NCBI RefSeq assembly: GCF_000425785.1
Contig: NZ_KE384450.1
Span: 156,440 to 220,439 of the forward strand
DNA length: 64,000 nucleotides
Reading direction: 5' to 3'
From: Pseudomonas taiwanensis DSM 21245
GTDB lineage: Bacteria > Pseudomonadota > Gammaproteobacteria > Pseudomonadales > Pseudomonadaceae
The notes beneath the pieces are model-generated. The model ran no database searches, was not told the DNA's origin, and saw only the letters and a list, made by a program, of their open reading frames with translations. A program made the translations under genes and the position numbers. Positions 17,634 to 25,584 of the stretch are shown in pieces (the first letter of the stretch is position 1; each line of letters begins with the position of its first letter).

Positions 17634-18146
17634 ATGCATGAACGAAAGTATTGCTGGCAACGGATTCTGCTCCACTGGCTTTCCGCTGTATTGATTCTGT
17701 GGGTACTGCTCAGTGACCTTTGCGTCGCACTGATGGATGTAGAGCGCTCGACCTACGAACGCATCAGTGGTTTCAATGCGGCGATCTGCGTGCTCTATAT
17801 TCCCCTGTTCCTGCTGCGTTGCCTGTTGTACCGGCTCTGCACCCAGCGCGAAGTCGGCCCCGCCGGTCAACCACTGAAATTGATGGTTTGCACGGTGCAC
17901 GAGGCGCTCTACTTGAGTACCGCTGCCGTTTTGTTGTCCGGCGTATTGATGATCAGGCGCGAGGTCGATGTGCTCGGCTGGTTCATCGTTCCTGCGTTGC
18001 TGGACGATCCGCTGTGGCTGGATATCTGGTTTGAACTGCATCGTGTCTCCCGCGCACTCCTGACGGTCTTGTTGCTGGTGCATGTCGGCGCGGTCGTCGT
18101 GCAGGGCTATCAGGGACGTAACGTGCTGCGACGAATGCTGCCCTGA
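17634..18146 (+). CDS. Cytochrome b561 family protein
   Basis: Four-helix membrane haem protein of 170 aa that probably passes electrons between the quinone pool and a periplasmic partner. Histidines at 14 (LLHW), 89 (VHEA), 136 (ELHR) and 150 (LVHV) sit in the hydrophobic helices in the pattern that ligates two b haems in the CybB/YodB family. The start at 17634 (MHERKYCWQR) fits the family; a longer reading from GTG 17523 adds a non-conserved tail and is less likely. It is not clearly in an operon with hemE. The electron partner is unknown. Confidence 0.85.
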   Translation: MHERKYCWQRILLHWLSAVLILWVLLSDLCVALMDVERSTYERISGFNAAICVLYIPLFLLRCLLYRLCTQREVGPAGQPLKLMVCTVHEALYLSTAAVLLSGVLMIRREVDVLGWFIVPALLDDPLWLDIWFELHRVSRALLTVLLLVHVGAVVVQGYQGRNVLRRMLP

Positions 18147-18267
18147 GTGGCTGATGCCCTCCTGAGTCCTGGTCTGGCCGGTGACGCTGCATCTTGCGAT
18201 GTCGGTGGGGAGGGGCGTGTTCGCTGCCTAATGGTCCTCCCCAAACTCCATCAACAGGTTTGTTTAC

Positions 18268-18714
18268 ATGCTCATACGTTTTACTCGTCCGCTCCGGCGA
18301 GGTTTGACGCTGGTCGAAATCATGATGGTGATGGCGACGCTTGGCATGCTGGGAGTGCTGGTGATGCTCAGCCTCCTGGTTCTCCCCGCTCAGCCGAGTG
18401 TGTTCACGGTGCGGGAAGACCTGAAGTCGATCGCCTCGGCGCTGGAGGTGTATCGACTGGACAATGGCACCTATCCCACCACGGCGCAGGGGCTTGAGGC
18501 GCTGGTCAAATTGCCTACCCGGCCACCCCTGCCAAGATTCTGGGATGCCCAAGGCTATTTGGCGTCATTGCCAGCCGACCCCTGGGGCTCTGCCTACCAG
18601 TACGAAATTCCGGGCACGCGCTCGAACCTGGACTATGACCTGTTCTCTTGGGGCGCCGACGGTGAAGCGGGTGGGGAAGGGGAAAACGCCGACGTTGGCA
18701 ACTGGGCCGAGTGA
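18268..18714 (+). CDS. GspG-like type II secretion pseudopilin (orphan)
   Basis: Major-pseudopilin-like protein of 148 aa. The N-terminus has a prepilin peptidase site, R-G-L-T-L-V-E, with cleavage expected after Gly12 and Glu at position +5 of the mature protein, followed by a hydrophobic helix. The C-terminal half carries GspG hallmarks: L-D-N-G-x-Y-P-T-x-x-Q-G-L-x-A-L near residue 69 and the DPWG and SWGADG calcium-site region. No other type II secretion gene or prepilin peptidase is in the window, so it must work with proteins encoded elsewhere, or be a relic. It is 121 nt after the cytochrome gene. Confidence 0.85.
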   Translation: MLIRFTRPLRRGLTLVEIMMVMATLGMLGVLVMLSLLVLPAQPSVFTVREDLKSIASALEVYRLDNGTYPTTAQGLEALVKLPTRPPLPRFWDAQGYLASLPADPWGSAYQYEIPGTRSNLDYDLFSWGADGEAGGEGENADVGNWAE

Positions 18715-18795
18715 GCCCACCGCCGAGCGATTAAGTTTCGCTTCAGCAGTGCTCGCTACTCTGAGGCCATCGAAACTCAAACAAGGACTTACCCT

Positions 18796-19143
18796 ATGAA
18801 ATTCCGTTACCTGGCCTTCCTGCTTGTGCCTGTGTTCAGCACCGCTGCCCTGGCTGCAGGCTACACCGGCCCCGGTGCCCAACCTGTGATCACCGTGGCA
18901 GCGGCCAAAGAAGCCGCAGACGACACCCCGGTCGTACTGCAAGGGTTCGTGACCAAGAAGATCAACAACGACGACAAGTACGAATTCAAGGACAACACCG
19001 GCACCATCACCGTTGAAATCGACAATGAGGACCTGCCAGCAACGCCGTTCAACGAGAAGACCAAGGTAAAACTGACCGGCGAAGTGGAAAAGTACCTGAT
19101 GAGCCGTGAGGTGGACGTGGACATCGTCGAGATCATCAACTGA
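18796..19143 (+). CDS. YgiW/YdeI-type periplasmic OB-fold stress protein
   Basis: Small secreted protein of 115 aa with a signal peptide ending near A-L-A-A (residues 18-21) and a BOF (bacterial OB-fold) domain. Typical features are the start of the domain GPGAQPVITVAAAKEA, the V-V-L-Q-G-F-V strand, D-D-K-Y-E-F-K-D and T-G-T-I-T-V-E-I-D. Members are linked to resistance to peroxide, acid or antimicrobial peptides. It has its own short upstream region with aaggac before the start, and converges on the MFS gene with only 36 bp between. Confidence 0.85.
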   Translation: MKFRYLAFLLVPVFSTAALAAGYTGPGAQPVITVAAAKEAADDTPVVLQGFVTKKINNDDKYEFKDNTGTITVEIDNEDLPATPFNEKTKVKLTGEVEKYLMSREVDVDIVEIIN

Positions 19144-19179
19144 CTCGGTGCCTGCTGGGGCCGTTGCCCGGCCCTGGCT

Positions 19180-20424
19180 TCACGCTGTCTTGGTCGGCAA
19201 TGTGCTCAGGTGCAGCGCCACCAGGAGTGCCACCGCCAAGAGGCTGCCGATGAACAGCCCGATTCCGTTCCAGCCCGCATGGTGCCAGAACACACCACCT
19301 GCCGTCCCGGCCACGCTCGACCCCGCGTAATAGCAGAACAGGTACAGCGATGATGCCTGCCCTTTCGCCTTCAGTGCCCGACGGCCGATCCAGCTGCTGG
19401 CCACCGAGTGCGCACCGAAGAAGCCGAACGTGAACACCAGCATGCCGAGGATGACCATCGCCAACGGGCTGAACAAGGTCATCAACAAACCGCTGGCCAT
19501 CACCAGGATACTGGCCCAGAACACCTTGCGCCGGCCCAGCTTGTCGGCCAGCGCGCCTACCTGCGCTGAACTGTAGATACCCGACAGGTACACCACCGAC
19601 AGCAGGCCGACCAGCGCCTGGTTCATGTGGTAGGGCTCGGCCAGCAGGCGGTAGCCAATGTAGTTGAACAGGGTGACGAAAGCGCCCATCAGCAGGAAGG
19701 CTTCGAGAAACAGCCAGGGCAGGCCTGCGTCTTTGAAGTGCATGACGAAGCCATCCAGCAGGTTGCGCGGGTTCATGGCCTGCGGGCGGAAGTTGCGCGA
19801 TTCGGGCAGCACTTTCCAGAACACCACCGCTGCCACCAGGGCCAGGCCGCCAATGGTCAGCATCGCCGTGTGCCAGCTGACGAAGTCGATCAGGACGCCG
19901 GTGATCAGCCGCCCACTCATGCCGCCAATGGCATTGCCGCCGATGTACAGGCCCATGGCCAGGCCGATGTGCTGGGGATGGATCTCTTCGCTCAAGTAAG
20001 TCATTGCCACCGCTGCCAGGCCGCTCAGCGACAGACCGACCAGTGCACGGGTTGCCAGTACCCCTTCCCAGGTCGGCATGACTGCGCTGGCCAAGGTCGA
20101 CAGTGCCGCGCACAGCAGCGCGAACACCATCACCGGCTTGCGCCCTATGCGATCGGAAATCGGCCCGGTGATCAACAGTCCGAAGGCCAGCATGGCAGTC
20201 GAAACCGACAACACCAGGCTGCTCTGCGCGGCGTTGATGGCAAACTCCTTGGAGAGCAGCGGCATCATTGGCTGCACGCAGTACAACAGGGCGAAGGTGG
20301 CGAAGCCACCGCTGAACAGGGCCAGCACGGTCTTCATGAAGGCGGGGGTGCCTTTTTCGATCCAGGTGTCGTTGAAGGTCGTCGGGTCAGGTTCGGTAGG
20401 CTGGGAAGCTACAGCTGTTTTCAC
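19180..20424 (-). CDS. MFS exporter, YnfM family
   Basis: Twelve-helix major facilitator transporter of about 414 aa. The loop motif G-P-I-S-D-R-I-G-R-K-P (between helices 2 and 3) and its second-half copy G-A-L-A-D-K-L-G-R-R-K are present. The likely start is GTG 20424 (VKTAVASQPTEP), placed 7 nt after gaggt; an ATG at 20457 is possible but has no ribosome binding site. It is divergent from a LysR gene, the same arrangement as ynfM/ynfL in E. coli, so that regulator probably controls it. Substrate unknown. Confidence 0.85.
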   Translation of the reverse strand: MKTAVASQPTEPDPTTFNDTWIEKGTPAFMKTVLALFSGGFATFALLYCVQPMMPLLSKEFAINAAQSSLVLSVSTAMLAFGLLITGPISDRIGRKPVMVFALLCAALSTLASAVMPTWEGVLATRALVGLSLSGLAAVAMTYLSEEIHPQHIGLAMGLYIGGNAIGGMSGRLITGVLIDFVSWHTAMLTIGGLALVAAVVFWKVLPESRNFRPQAMNPRNLLDGFVMHFKDAGLPWLFLEAFLLMGAFVTLFNYIGYRLLAEPYHMNQALVGLLSVVYLSGIYSSAQVGALADKLGRRKVFWASILVMASGLLMTLFSPLAMVILGMLVFTFGFFGAHSVASSWIGRRALKAKGQASSLYLFCYYAGSSVAGTAGGVFWHHAGWNGIGLFIGSLLAVALLVALHLSTLPTKTA

Positions 20425-20532
20425 GGACAGGTACCTCAAGCGCGATGAAAAAAGCATATAGCTCGCTAATGATTACATCCAATATATTGTTCGACCTATT
20501 TGAGATGTTCTGCGACTTGATTGGAGCCCTTC

Positions 20533-21426
20533 ATGGAACTGCGCCATCTGCGGTACTTCATTGCCGTGGCCGAAGAACTGCACTTTGGCCGTGCCGCTCA
20601 ACAACTGGGAATCTCTCAGCCCCCTCTGAGCCAGCAGATCCAGGCATTGGAACTCGAGTTGGGGGCGCGTCTGTTCGAGCGCACCAACCGCCGCGTCGAA
20701 CTGAGCGAAGCAGGACGCCTGTTTCTCGAGGAAGCGCGTCAAGTGCTGGCCCAGGTCGAGAAGGCGGCCGATGTGGCGCGTCGGGCTCAGTTGGGTGAGC
20801 TGGGTGAAATGAAGATCGGCTTCACCTCGTCGGCACCGTTCACTTCGAAGATCCCCAAGGCCATCCATGCGTTTCGCCAGCGCTTTCCCGCGGTGCATCT
20901 GAACCTGAAGGAAATGAGCAGCCGCGATGTTGCCGAAGGGGTGTTCGATGAGTCGATCGAGGTCGGCCTGATGCGTCCGATGCCCTTACCGGACGGGCTG
21001 GTAGCCACCGAGCTGTTTCGAGAGCCGCTGGTGGCGGTGATCAACGCATCGCACCCCTTGGCCGTTGGCACCGAGCGGGGAGTGCACATCGCGGCGCTGG
21101 CCCATGAACCGTTCGTGTTCTTCCCGCGTAGCTATGGCAGTGGCCTGTATGCGCAACTGCTGAACCTGGCGCGCGATGCCGGGTTCAGTCCGCACTTCGC
21201 CCAGGAGGCAGGTGAAGCGATGACCATCATTGGGCTGGTTTCAGCGGGCCTGGGGGTGTCGGTGTTGCCTGCTTCGTTCCAGCGCATGCAGATCGAGGGC
21301 GTTGTGTATCGCACCTTGCTGGACGAGGGGGCGACGAGCGCGGTGTGGCTGGTGCAGCGTGAGGGTGGTGGATCGGTCATGGCCAAGGCATTTGCCGAGC
21401 TGCTGACGGGGTTGTTGATGGGATGA
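20533..21426 (+). CDS. LysR-family transcriptional regulator
   Basis: LysR regulator of 297 aa with an N-terminal winged helix-turn-helix (MELRHLRYFIAVAEE, then FGRAAQQLGISQPPLSQQI) and a C-terminal effector domain. ATG 20533 is chosen because it gives the family N-terminus; an ATG 12 nt upstream is in frame. It is divergent from the MFS gene with 108 bp between starts, which includes an AT-rich stretch at about 20465-20500 suitable for its binding site. Its far end lies 68 bp from the end of the aryl polyene operon, so it is a convergent neighbour rather than that operon's obvious regulator. Confidence 0.9.
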   Translation: MELRHLRYFIAVAEELHFGRAAQQLGISQPPLSQQIQALELELGARLFERTNRRVELSEAGRLFLEEARQVLAQVEKAADVARRAQLGELGEMKIGFTSSAPFTSKIPKAIHAFRQRFPAVHLNLKEMSSRDVAEGVFDESIEVGLMRPMPLPDGLVATELFREPLVAVINASHPLAVGTERGVHIAALAHEPFVFFPRSYGSGLYAQLLNLARDAGFSPHFAQEAGEAMTIIGLVSAGLGVSVLPASFQRMQIEGVVYRTLLDEGATSAVWLVQREGGGSVMAKAFAELLTGLLMG

Positions 21427-21494
21427 AGGGCTGGGTAAGGGCGCAGCCCCGGCAACCCGGCGCCCACTGCAGGGGCCGGATCGCCGGCGCTTGG
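21427..21494. repeat. REP-like palindromic spacer
   Basis: The spacer between the lysR and apeR ends is GC-rich, with gcccc-ggcaacccggcgcc and ggccggatcgccggcgc palindromes. It can fold on both strands and may serve as a bidirectional transcription stop. No gene fits. Confidence 0.45.
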
Positions 21495-22721
21495 TCAGCC
21501 CCAGCGACGGAAGATCAGCGAAGTGTTGACCCCACCAAAGGCAAAGTTGTTGTTCATCACGTACTCGTGGCTCATGGTGCGAAAACCGCCGGTCAGGTAG
21601 TCCAGCTCGCCACAGCGCGGGTCGATGCGATCGAGGTTGAGGGTATGCACGTAGCGGTCGCTGTTCATCATCTCGATGCTGAACCACGACTCCAGTGCAC
21701 CGCAGGCGCCCAAGGTGTGGCCTAGGAAACTCTTCTGCGAGCTGATGGGCATGCGTGGGCCGAACAGGCTGCTGGTGGCCAGGGTTTCGGCGATGTCACC
21801 CTGTTCGGTGGCGGTGCCGTGGCCGTTGACGTAGCCGATGGCGTCGGGTGCCAGGGCGGCGTCTTCCAGCGCCAGTTCCATGGCTCGGCGCATGGTGGCC
21901 TGCTCCGGTCGGGTGATGTGCTGGCCATCGGCATTGCTGCCAAAGCCCACCACCTCGGCATAGATCTTCGCCCCCCGCGCCAAGGCGTGCTCCAGCTCTT
22001 CGAGCACCAGCATCCCTGCGCCTTCGCCAATCACCAGGCCGTCGCGGTCGAGGTCGTAGGGCCTTGGGGTCAGGTGCGGCGTATCGTTCTTGAGGCTGGT
22101 GGCGTACAGCGCATCGAACACCATGGCTTCGGTGGGGCACAGCTCCTCGGCACCCCCGGCGAGCATCATCGGCAGACGACCGTACTTGATCGCCTCGTAG
22201 GCATAGCCGATGCCCTGGCTGCCGCTGGTGCAGGCGCTGGAAGTGGGGATCAGGCGTCCGGTGAGGCCGAAGAAGATGCTGATATTGGCGGCAGTGGTGT
22301 GGGGCATCATGCGCACGTAGGAGTTGGCGTTCAGGCCGTCGGCCACTGCGTTCATCAGCATGTTGCCGAAGGTCTTGATCTCGTCGGTGCTGCCGGTGGA
22401 TGAGCCGCAGGCTACCCCCATGCGTCCATCGCGGATGCTCGGGTCGTCGAGCAGCCCGGCGTCGGCCAGGGCGCGCTCGGCGCCAGCGACCGCCAGGCGC
22501 GAGACACGGCCCATGCTGCGCAGCTGCTTGCGGGTCCAGTGGCTGGGGACCTTGAAGTCATCGACCGGGCCGGCCAGGCGGGTATTGAGCTCTGCATAAC
22601 GGTCCCACTCGTCCATGCGGCGGATCCCGCTGCGCTGGCTGGCGAAATGCCCGGCGATGGTGGCCCAGTCATTGCCCAAGGAGGTGATGCCGGCCATGCC
22701 GGTGACCACGACACGGCGCAT
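21495..22721 (-). CDS. apeR: Beta-ketoacyl-ACP synthase, aryl polyene (ApeR-like)
   Basis: FabF-type condensing enzyme of 408 aa, last gene of the 17-gene operon. The full triad is visible: Cys164 in SSACTSGSQG, His301 in NGHGTATEQGD and His335 in FLGHTLGACGA, with Lys330. It should condense malonyl-ACP with an acyl-ACP. ATG 22721 shares one base with the stop of apeQ and follows ggaggg at 8 nt; a GTG at 22727 is too close to that site. By position it corresponds to ApeR of known aryl polyene clusters, a ketosynthase additional to the ApeO/ApeC pair. Whether it starts or extends the chain is not shown. Confidence 0.88.
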   Translation of the reverse strand: MRRVVVTGMAGITSLGNDWATIAGHFASQRSGIRRMDEWDRYAELNTRLAGPVDDFKVPSHWTRKQLRSMGRVSRLAVAGAERALADAGLLDDPSIRDGRMGVACGSSTGSTDEIKTFGNMLMNAVADGLNANSYVRMMPHTTAANISIFFGLTGRLIPTSSACTSGSQGIGYAYEAIKYGRLPMMLAGGAEELCPTEAMVFDALYATSLKNDTPHLTPRPYDLDRDGLVIGEGAGMLVLEELEHALARGAKIYAEVVGFGSNADGQHITRPEQATMRRAMELALEDAALAPDAIGYVNGHGTATEQGDIAETLATSSLFGPRMPISSQKSFLGHTLGACGALESWFSIEMMNSDRYVHTLNLDRIDPRCGELDYLTGGFRTMSHEYVMNNNFAFGGVNTSLIFRRWG

Positions 22722-23449
22722 CAGCACAACCCTCCATTGACCGCCAGGACCTGGCGGGTGATGTACGCGGCTTCAGGCGACATCAGGAAGTTCACCGCCC
22801 CGGCAACTTCTTCGGCCGTGCCCATGCGCCCGGCCGGGATCATCTTGAGCAACTCGTCCACGGGCACATGCTCGTCGAGCATGGCTGTGTCGATCAGGCC
22901 AGGGGCCACGCAGTTGACAGTGATGCGTCGTTTGCCCAGCTCGATGGCCAGCGCCTTGGCGGCGCCGATCAGGCCGGCTTTGGAGGCACTGTAGTTGACC
23001 TGGCCACGGTTGCCGATCAACCCCGACACCGAGGTGATGCAGACGATGCGGCCCGGCGCGCGGCGGCGGATCATGGGCATCGTCAGGGGATGCAAGACGT
23101 TGTAGAAGCCGTCCAGATTGGTGCGCATGACCTGGTCCCAATCCTCGTCGGTCAGTGCCGGGAACGCGCCGTCGCGGGTCAGCCCTGCGTTGCACACCAC
23201 GCCATAGTAGGCACCGTGGGTTTCGACATCCTCTTCCAGGATGGTCTTGCACGCTGTGCGGTCAGCCACGTCGAATTGCAGCACCCGTGCCTGCTGGCCC
23301 AGAGCCCGGACCTCGGCGGCAACCGCGTCGGCTTCGGCACGGCCACTGCGGCAATGCAGCACCAGGTCGAAGCCTGCACGGGCCAGGCGCAGGGCGATGG
23401 CTCGGCCGATGCCGCGGCTGGAGCCTGTGACCAGGATGGTATCAGTCAT
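22721..23449 (-). CDS. apeQ: 3-oxoacyl-ACP reductase, aryl polyene (ApeQ-like)
   Basis: FabG-type short-chain dehydrogenase of 242 aa that reduces the beta-keto group in each extension cycle with NADPH. The nucleotide loop TGSSRGIGRAIAL lies near residue 8, N-A-G follows near 85, and the catalytic Ser-Tyr-Lys set is in ITSVSG and VNYSASKAG. The start at 23449 gives MTDTILVTG; it overlaps apeP by 8 nt. In the pathway it acts before the dehydratases to build the conjugated chain. Confidence 0.9.
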   Translation of the reverse strand: MTDTILVTGSSRGIGRAIALRLARAGFDLVLHCRSGRAEADAVAAEVRALGQQARVLQFDVADRTACKTILEEDVETHGAYYGVVCNAGLTRDGAFPALTDEDWDQVMRTNLDGFYNVLHPLTMPMIRRRAPGRIVCITSVSGLIGNRGQVNYSASKAGLIGAAKALAIELGKRRITVNCVAPGLIDTAMLDEHVPVDELLKMIPAGRMGTAEEVAGAVNFLMSPEAAYITRQVLAVNGGLC

Positions 23450-23912
23450 GGGGGGACTCCTCTGGGTCTGCCTCGGCCAGATAATGGGCGGTTTGCGGCG
23501 GGCGATAGACATTCAGGCGCGCGGTGGCATGGATGCCGGGGCCACGCAGGTGGCACTCGAACACACCCATGCCGCTGTCATCTTCCAGTGAACGCAGGGC
23601 GTGAAGGTGCAGTTCGGTGCCCGCCGGGAAGTGTTCTACATCGCAGCTGTACTTGCGGGTGCCGAGCAGGAAACCCAACTCCACCGGTTGGCCTTGTCGA
23701 CGCGCCCGGCAACCGGCGAAGGCGGCCACTGTCTGGGCCATCAGTTCGATCCCGAACCATGCCGGCAGGCTGCCGTCGGCGCGATTGAACAGGCCGCCGT
23801 GGCGCACGGTGGCGCGAGCATGAATCTGCTCGTCGTCGCAGCTGTCGACCTGGTCGATCAGAATCATGTCGCCAGCGTGTGGCAACAGCTCGGCCAGTGG
23901 CCAGGGGATCAT
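23442..23912 (-). CDS. apeP: Hotdog-fold dehydratase, aryl polyene (ApeP-like)
   Basis: Protein of 156 aa of the ApeP (FabZ-like) hotdog type. The start MIPWPLAELLPHAGDMILID and the helix region LPAWFGIELMAQTVAAFAG are characteristic of this group; the His in LPHAG and the Glu in GIELMAQ are candidate catalytic residues. Role: removes water from 3-hydroxyacyl-ACP to give the double bond. A second dehydratase domain is fused to the ligase at 32195-33874. It overlaps apeO by 4 nt and apeQ by 8 nt. Confidence 0.82.
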   Translation of the reverse strand: MIPWPLAELLPHAGDMILIDQVDSCDDEQIHARATVRHGGLFNRADGSLPAWFGIELMAQTVAAFAGCRARRQGQPVELGFLLGTRKYSCDVEHFPAGTELHLHALRSLEDDSGMGVFECHLRGPGIHATARLNVYRPPQTAHYLAEADPEESPHD

Positions 23913-25102
23913 GCGGTGTCTCCGAGAATCAGACTGACATTGTTGCCGCCGAAGGCGAACGAATTGCTCATCAGCCGGCGTGGGTGCTGCGCTGGCAGCC
24001 GTTGTTGGCCGTCGACGAGGTTCAGCGCTGCCAGTTCAGGGTCGCGCTGGCCATCCCACACGTGGGGCGGCAGCAGCCCCTCAGGGTTGTGCTCGCTCAG
24101 CGTCAGCCAGCAGAACGCGGCTTCGAGCGCGCCAGCAGCACCCAGGGTGTGACCGGTCATGGGCTTGCTCGACGAACACGGCAGGTCGGCGCCGAACAGT
24201 GCGCTGACGGCCAGGCTTTCCATGGCGTCATTATGCACCGTGGCGGTGCCATGCAGGTTGAGGTAGTCGATCTGCGTTGGGGCCAGGCCTGCATTGTCCA
24301 AGGCTTTGGCCATGCACTGCAAGGCGCCGGCGCCAGTCGGGTCTGGCGCTGATATGTGGTGAGCGTCGGAACTGGCGCCGGCCCCGAGCAAGGCGATGGA
24401 GGGGCCTTCGTTGTTGACTTCACGGGTCATCAGGAACAGCGCAGCGGCCTCACCGATATTGATGCCGTTGCGGTTGATCGAGAACGGGTTGCAGCGCTGC
24501 TCGCTGATCGCTTCCAGCGCGCTGAAGCCATTGAGCGTAAGACCGCACAGGCTGTCGACACCGCCGCACAGCACCGCATCGCAGATACCCTGTCGCAGCA
24601 GTCGGCGAGCGCTTGCCAGGGCGCGGCCGCTGGAGGTGCAAGCGGTGGAGATCACGTAGGCCGGGCCGCTCAGTTGCAACCAGTCCGCCAGGAAGTTGGC
24701 CGGTGCACTCAGGGCCTGCTGGGCGTAGCGGTAGTCGTCCGGAAAGTGCTGTTGCCGAAGGTAATGGGCAATGCCTTCGGTGGCTTCGGCGATTCCCGAG
24801 GTGCTGGTGCCCAGTATGACCGCCACCCGGTGTGCACCATGGCGTGCGATGGCCTGGCGGATGGCAGGCTCGATCTGCAGGGCGGCGCTGTACAGCAGTT
24901 GATTGTTGCGGCTGTGCTGGTCCGGCAAGGGCAGTACGGGCAGTTGGCCGGGCACGGCACCGACGGGAGGTCGGCGGTCGGGTATCCAGCCGTCCTCGGG
25001 CTGCACGCCCGAGCAGTCGCCTGCGAACAGGCGGGCGGCGACTTCGGCCTGGCCGTGGCCCAGCGCGCAGACCACGCCCAGGGCGTTGAGGTAGGCAGTC
25101 AT
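23909..25102 (-). CDS. apeO: Beta-ketoacyl-ACP synthase, aryl polyene (ApeO-like)
   Basis: Second condensing enzyme of the operon, 397 aa. The triad is complete: Cys155 in STACTSSGRA, His284 in NLHGTATVHND and His318 in MTGHTLGAAGA. In known aryl polyene systems ApeO pairs with the chain-length factor ApeC as a type II heterodimer; the ApeC-like gene here is the first gene of the operon. It is distinct from apeR (the two differ clearly over most of their length). Overlaps of 4 nt on both sides show translational coupling. Confidence 0.87.
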   Translation of the reverse strand: MTAYLNALGVVCALGHGQAEVAARLFAGDCSGVQPEDGWIPDRRPPVGAVPGQLPVLPLPDQHSRNNQLLYSAALQIEPAIRQAIARHGAHRVAVILGTSTSGIAEATEGIAHYLRQQHFPDDYRYAQQALSAPANFLADWLQLSGPAYVISTACTSSGRALASARRLLRQGICDAVLCGGVDSLCGLTLNGFSALEAISEQRCNPFSINRNGINIGEAAALFLMTREVNNEGPSIALLGAGASSDAHHISAPDPTGAGALQCMAKALDNAGLAPTQIDYLNLHGTATVHNDAMESLAVSALFGADLPCSSSKPMTGHTLGAAGALEAAFCWLTLSEHNPEGLLPPHVWDGQRDPELAALNLVDGQQRLPAQHPRRLMSNSFAFGGNNVSLILGDTA

Positions 25103-25584
25103 GGCAGGTTCTCGCTGGGCAAAGGGGCAATTACATAACGCAGGCCCTCACCGAGGTTCAAGTCGAATCCATCGGCGTCTCGATAAGCGATGTGCCAGCG
25201 GTCTTCCAGCCAGCGTTGCCCGCGCTGTTGGCGAGCGCCGGGGTAGAGCGCCTGCAATTGCTCGCCCGGAGTCAGGGCGAACAGCACGGCGGCGAACAGC
25301 TCGCGCGCCGCTGGATTGGGCGGTAAAAGGCCATCCGCCTGCCAGCGCTGGCCTTCGAGCAACTGACGGGCCTGGGGAATGCCGAGCAGGTCGAGCAGCG
25401 ACCAGCGCAGGTGGCCGTCTTCACGTTGAATCACCAGTAGCCAGTCTTGTTGCTGCCCGGCCTGTTCGCGCCGGACGTGCAACTGCTGCGGCAGGTCGAG
25501 CGTAGGCAGGTGTGCCGGCAATGGTGGGCGTGCGCTGCAAGCGCCCAGCAGCGCACAAAAGGCAATCAGCAGCAGCTGTTTCAT
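25099..25584 (-). CDS. apeN: DUF3261-type lipoprotein, aryl polyene (ApeN-like)
   Basis: Small protein of 161 aa with a lipoprotein signal: MKQLLLIAFCALLGACSARP, lipobox L-L-G-A-C with Cys16 as the acylated residue. The residue after Cys is Ser, which favours the outer membrane. The rest is a compact domain with WRWSLLDLLGIP-like character, matching the DUF3261 proteins that accompany aryl polyene clusters. It probably helps place the product at the outer membrane along with the LolA-like and MMPL proteins. It overlaps apeM and apeO by 4 nt each. Confidence 0.8.
   Translation of the reverse strand: MKQLLLIAFCALLGACSARPPLPAHLPTLDLPQQLHVRREQAGQQQDWLLVIQREDGHLRWSLLDLLGIPQARQLLEGQRWQADGLLPPNPAARELFAAVLFALTPGEQLQALYPGARQQRGQRWLEDRWHIAYRDADGFDLNLGEGLRYVIAPLPSENLP

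Noticed and set aside
20425..20457. ATG 20457 as start of the MFS gene
   Set aside because: No ribosome site before it, while GTG 20424 follows gaggt at proper distance.
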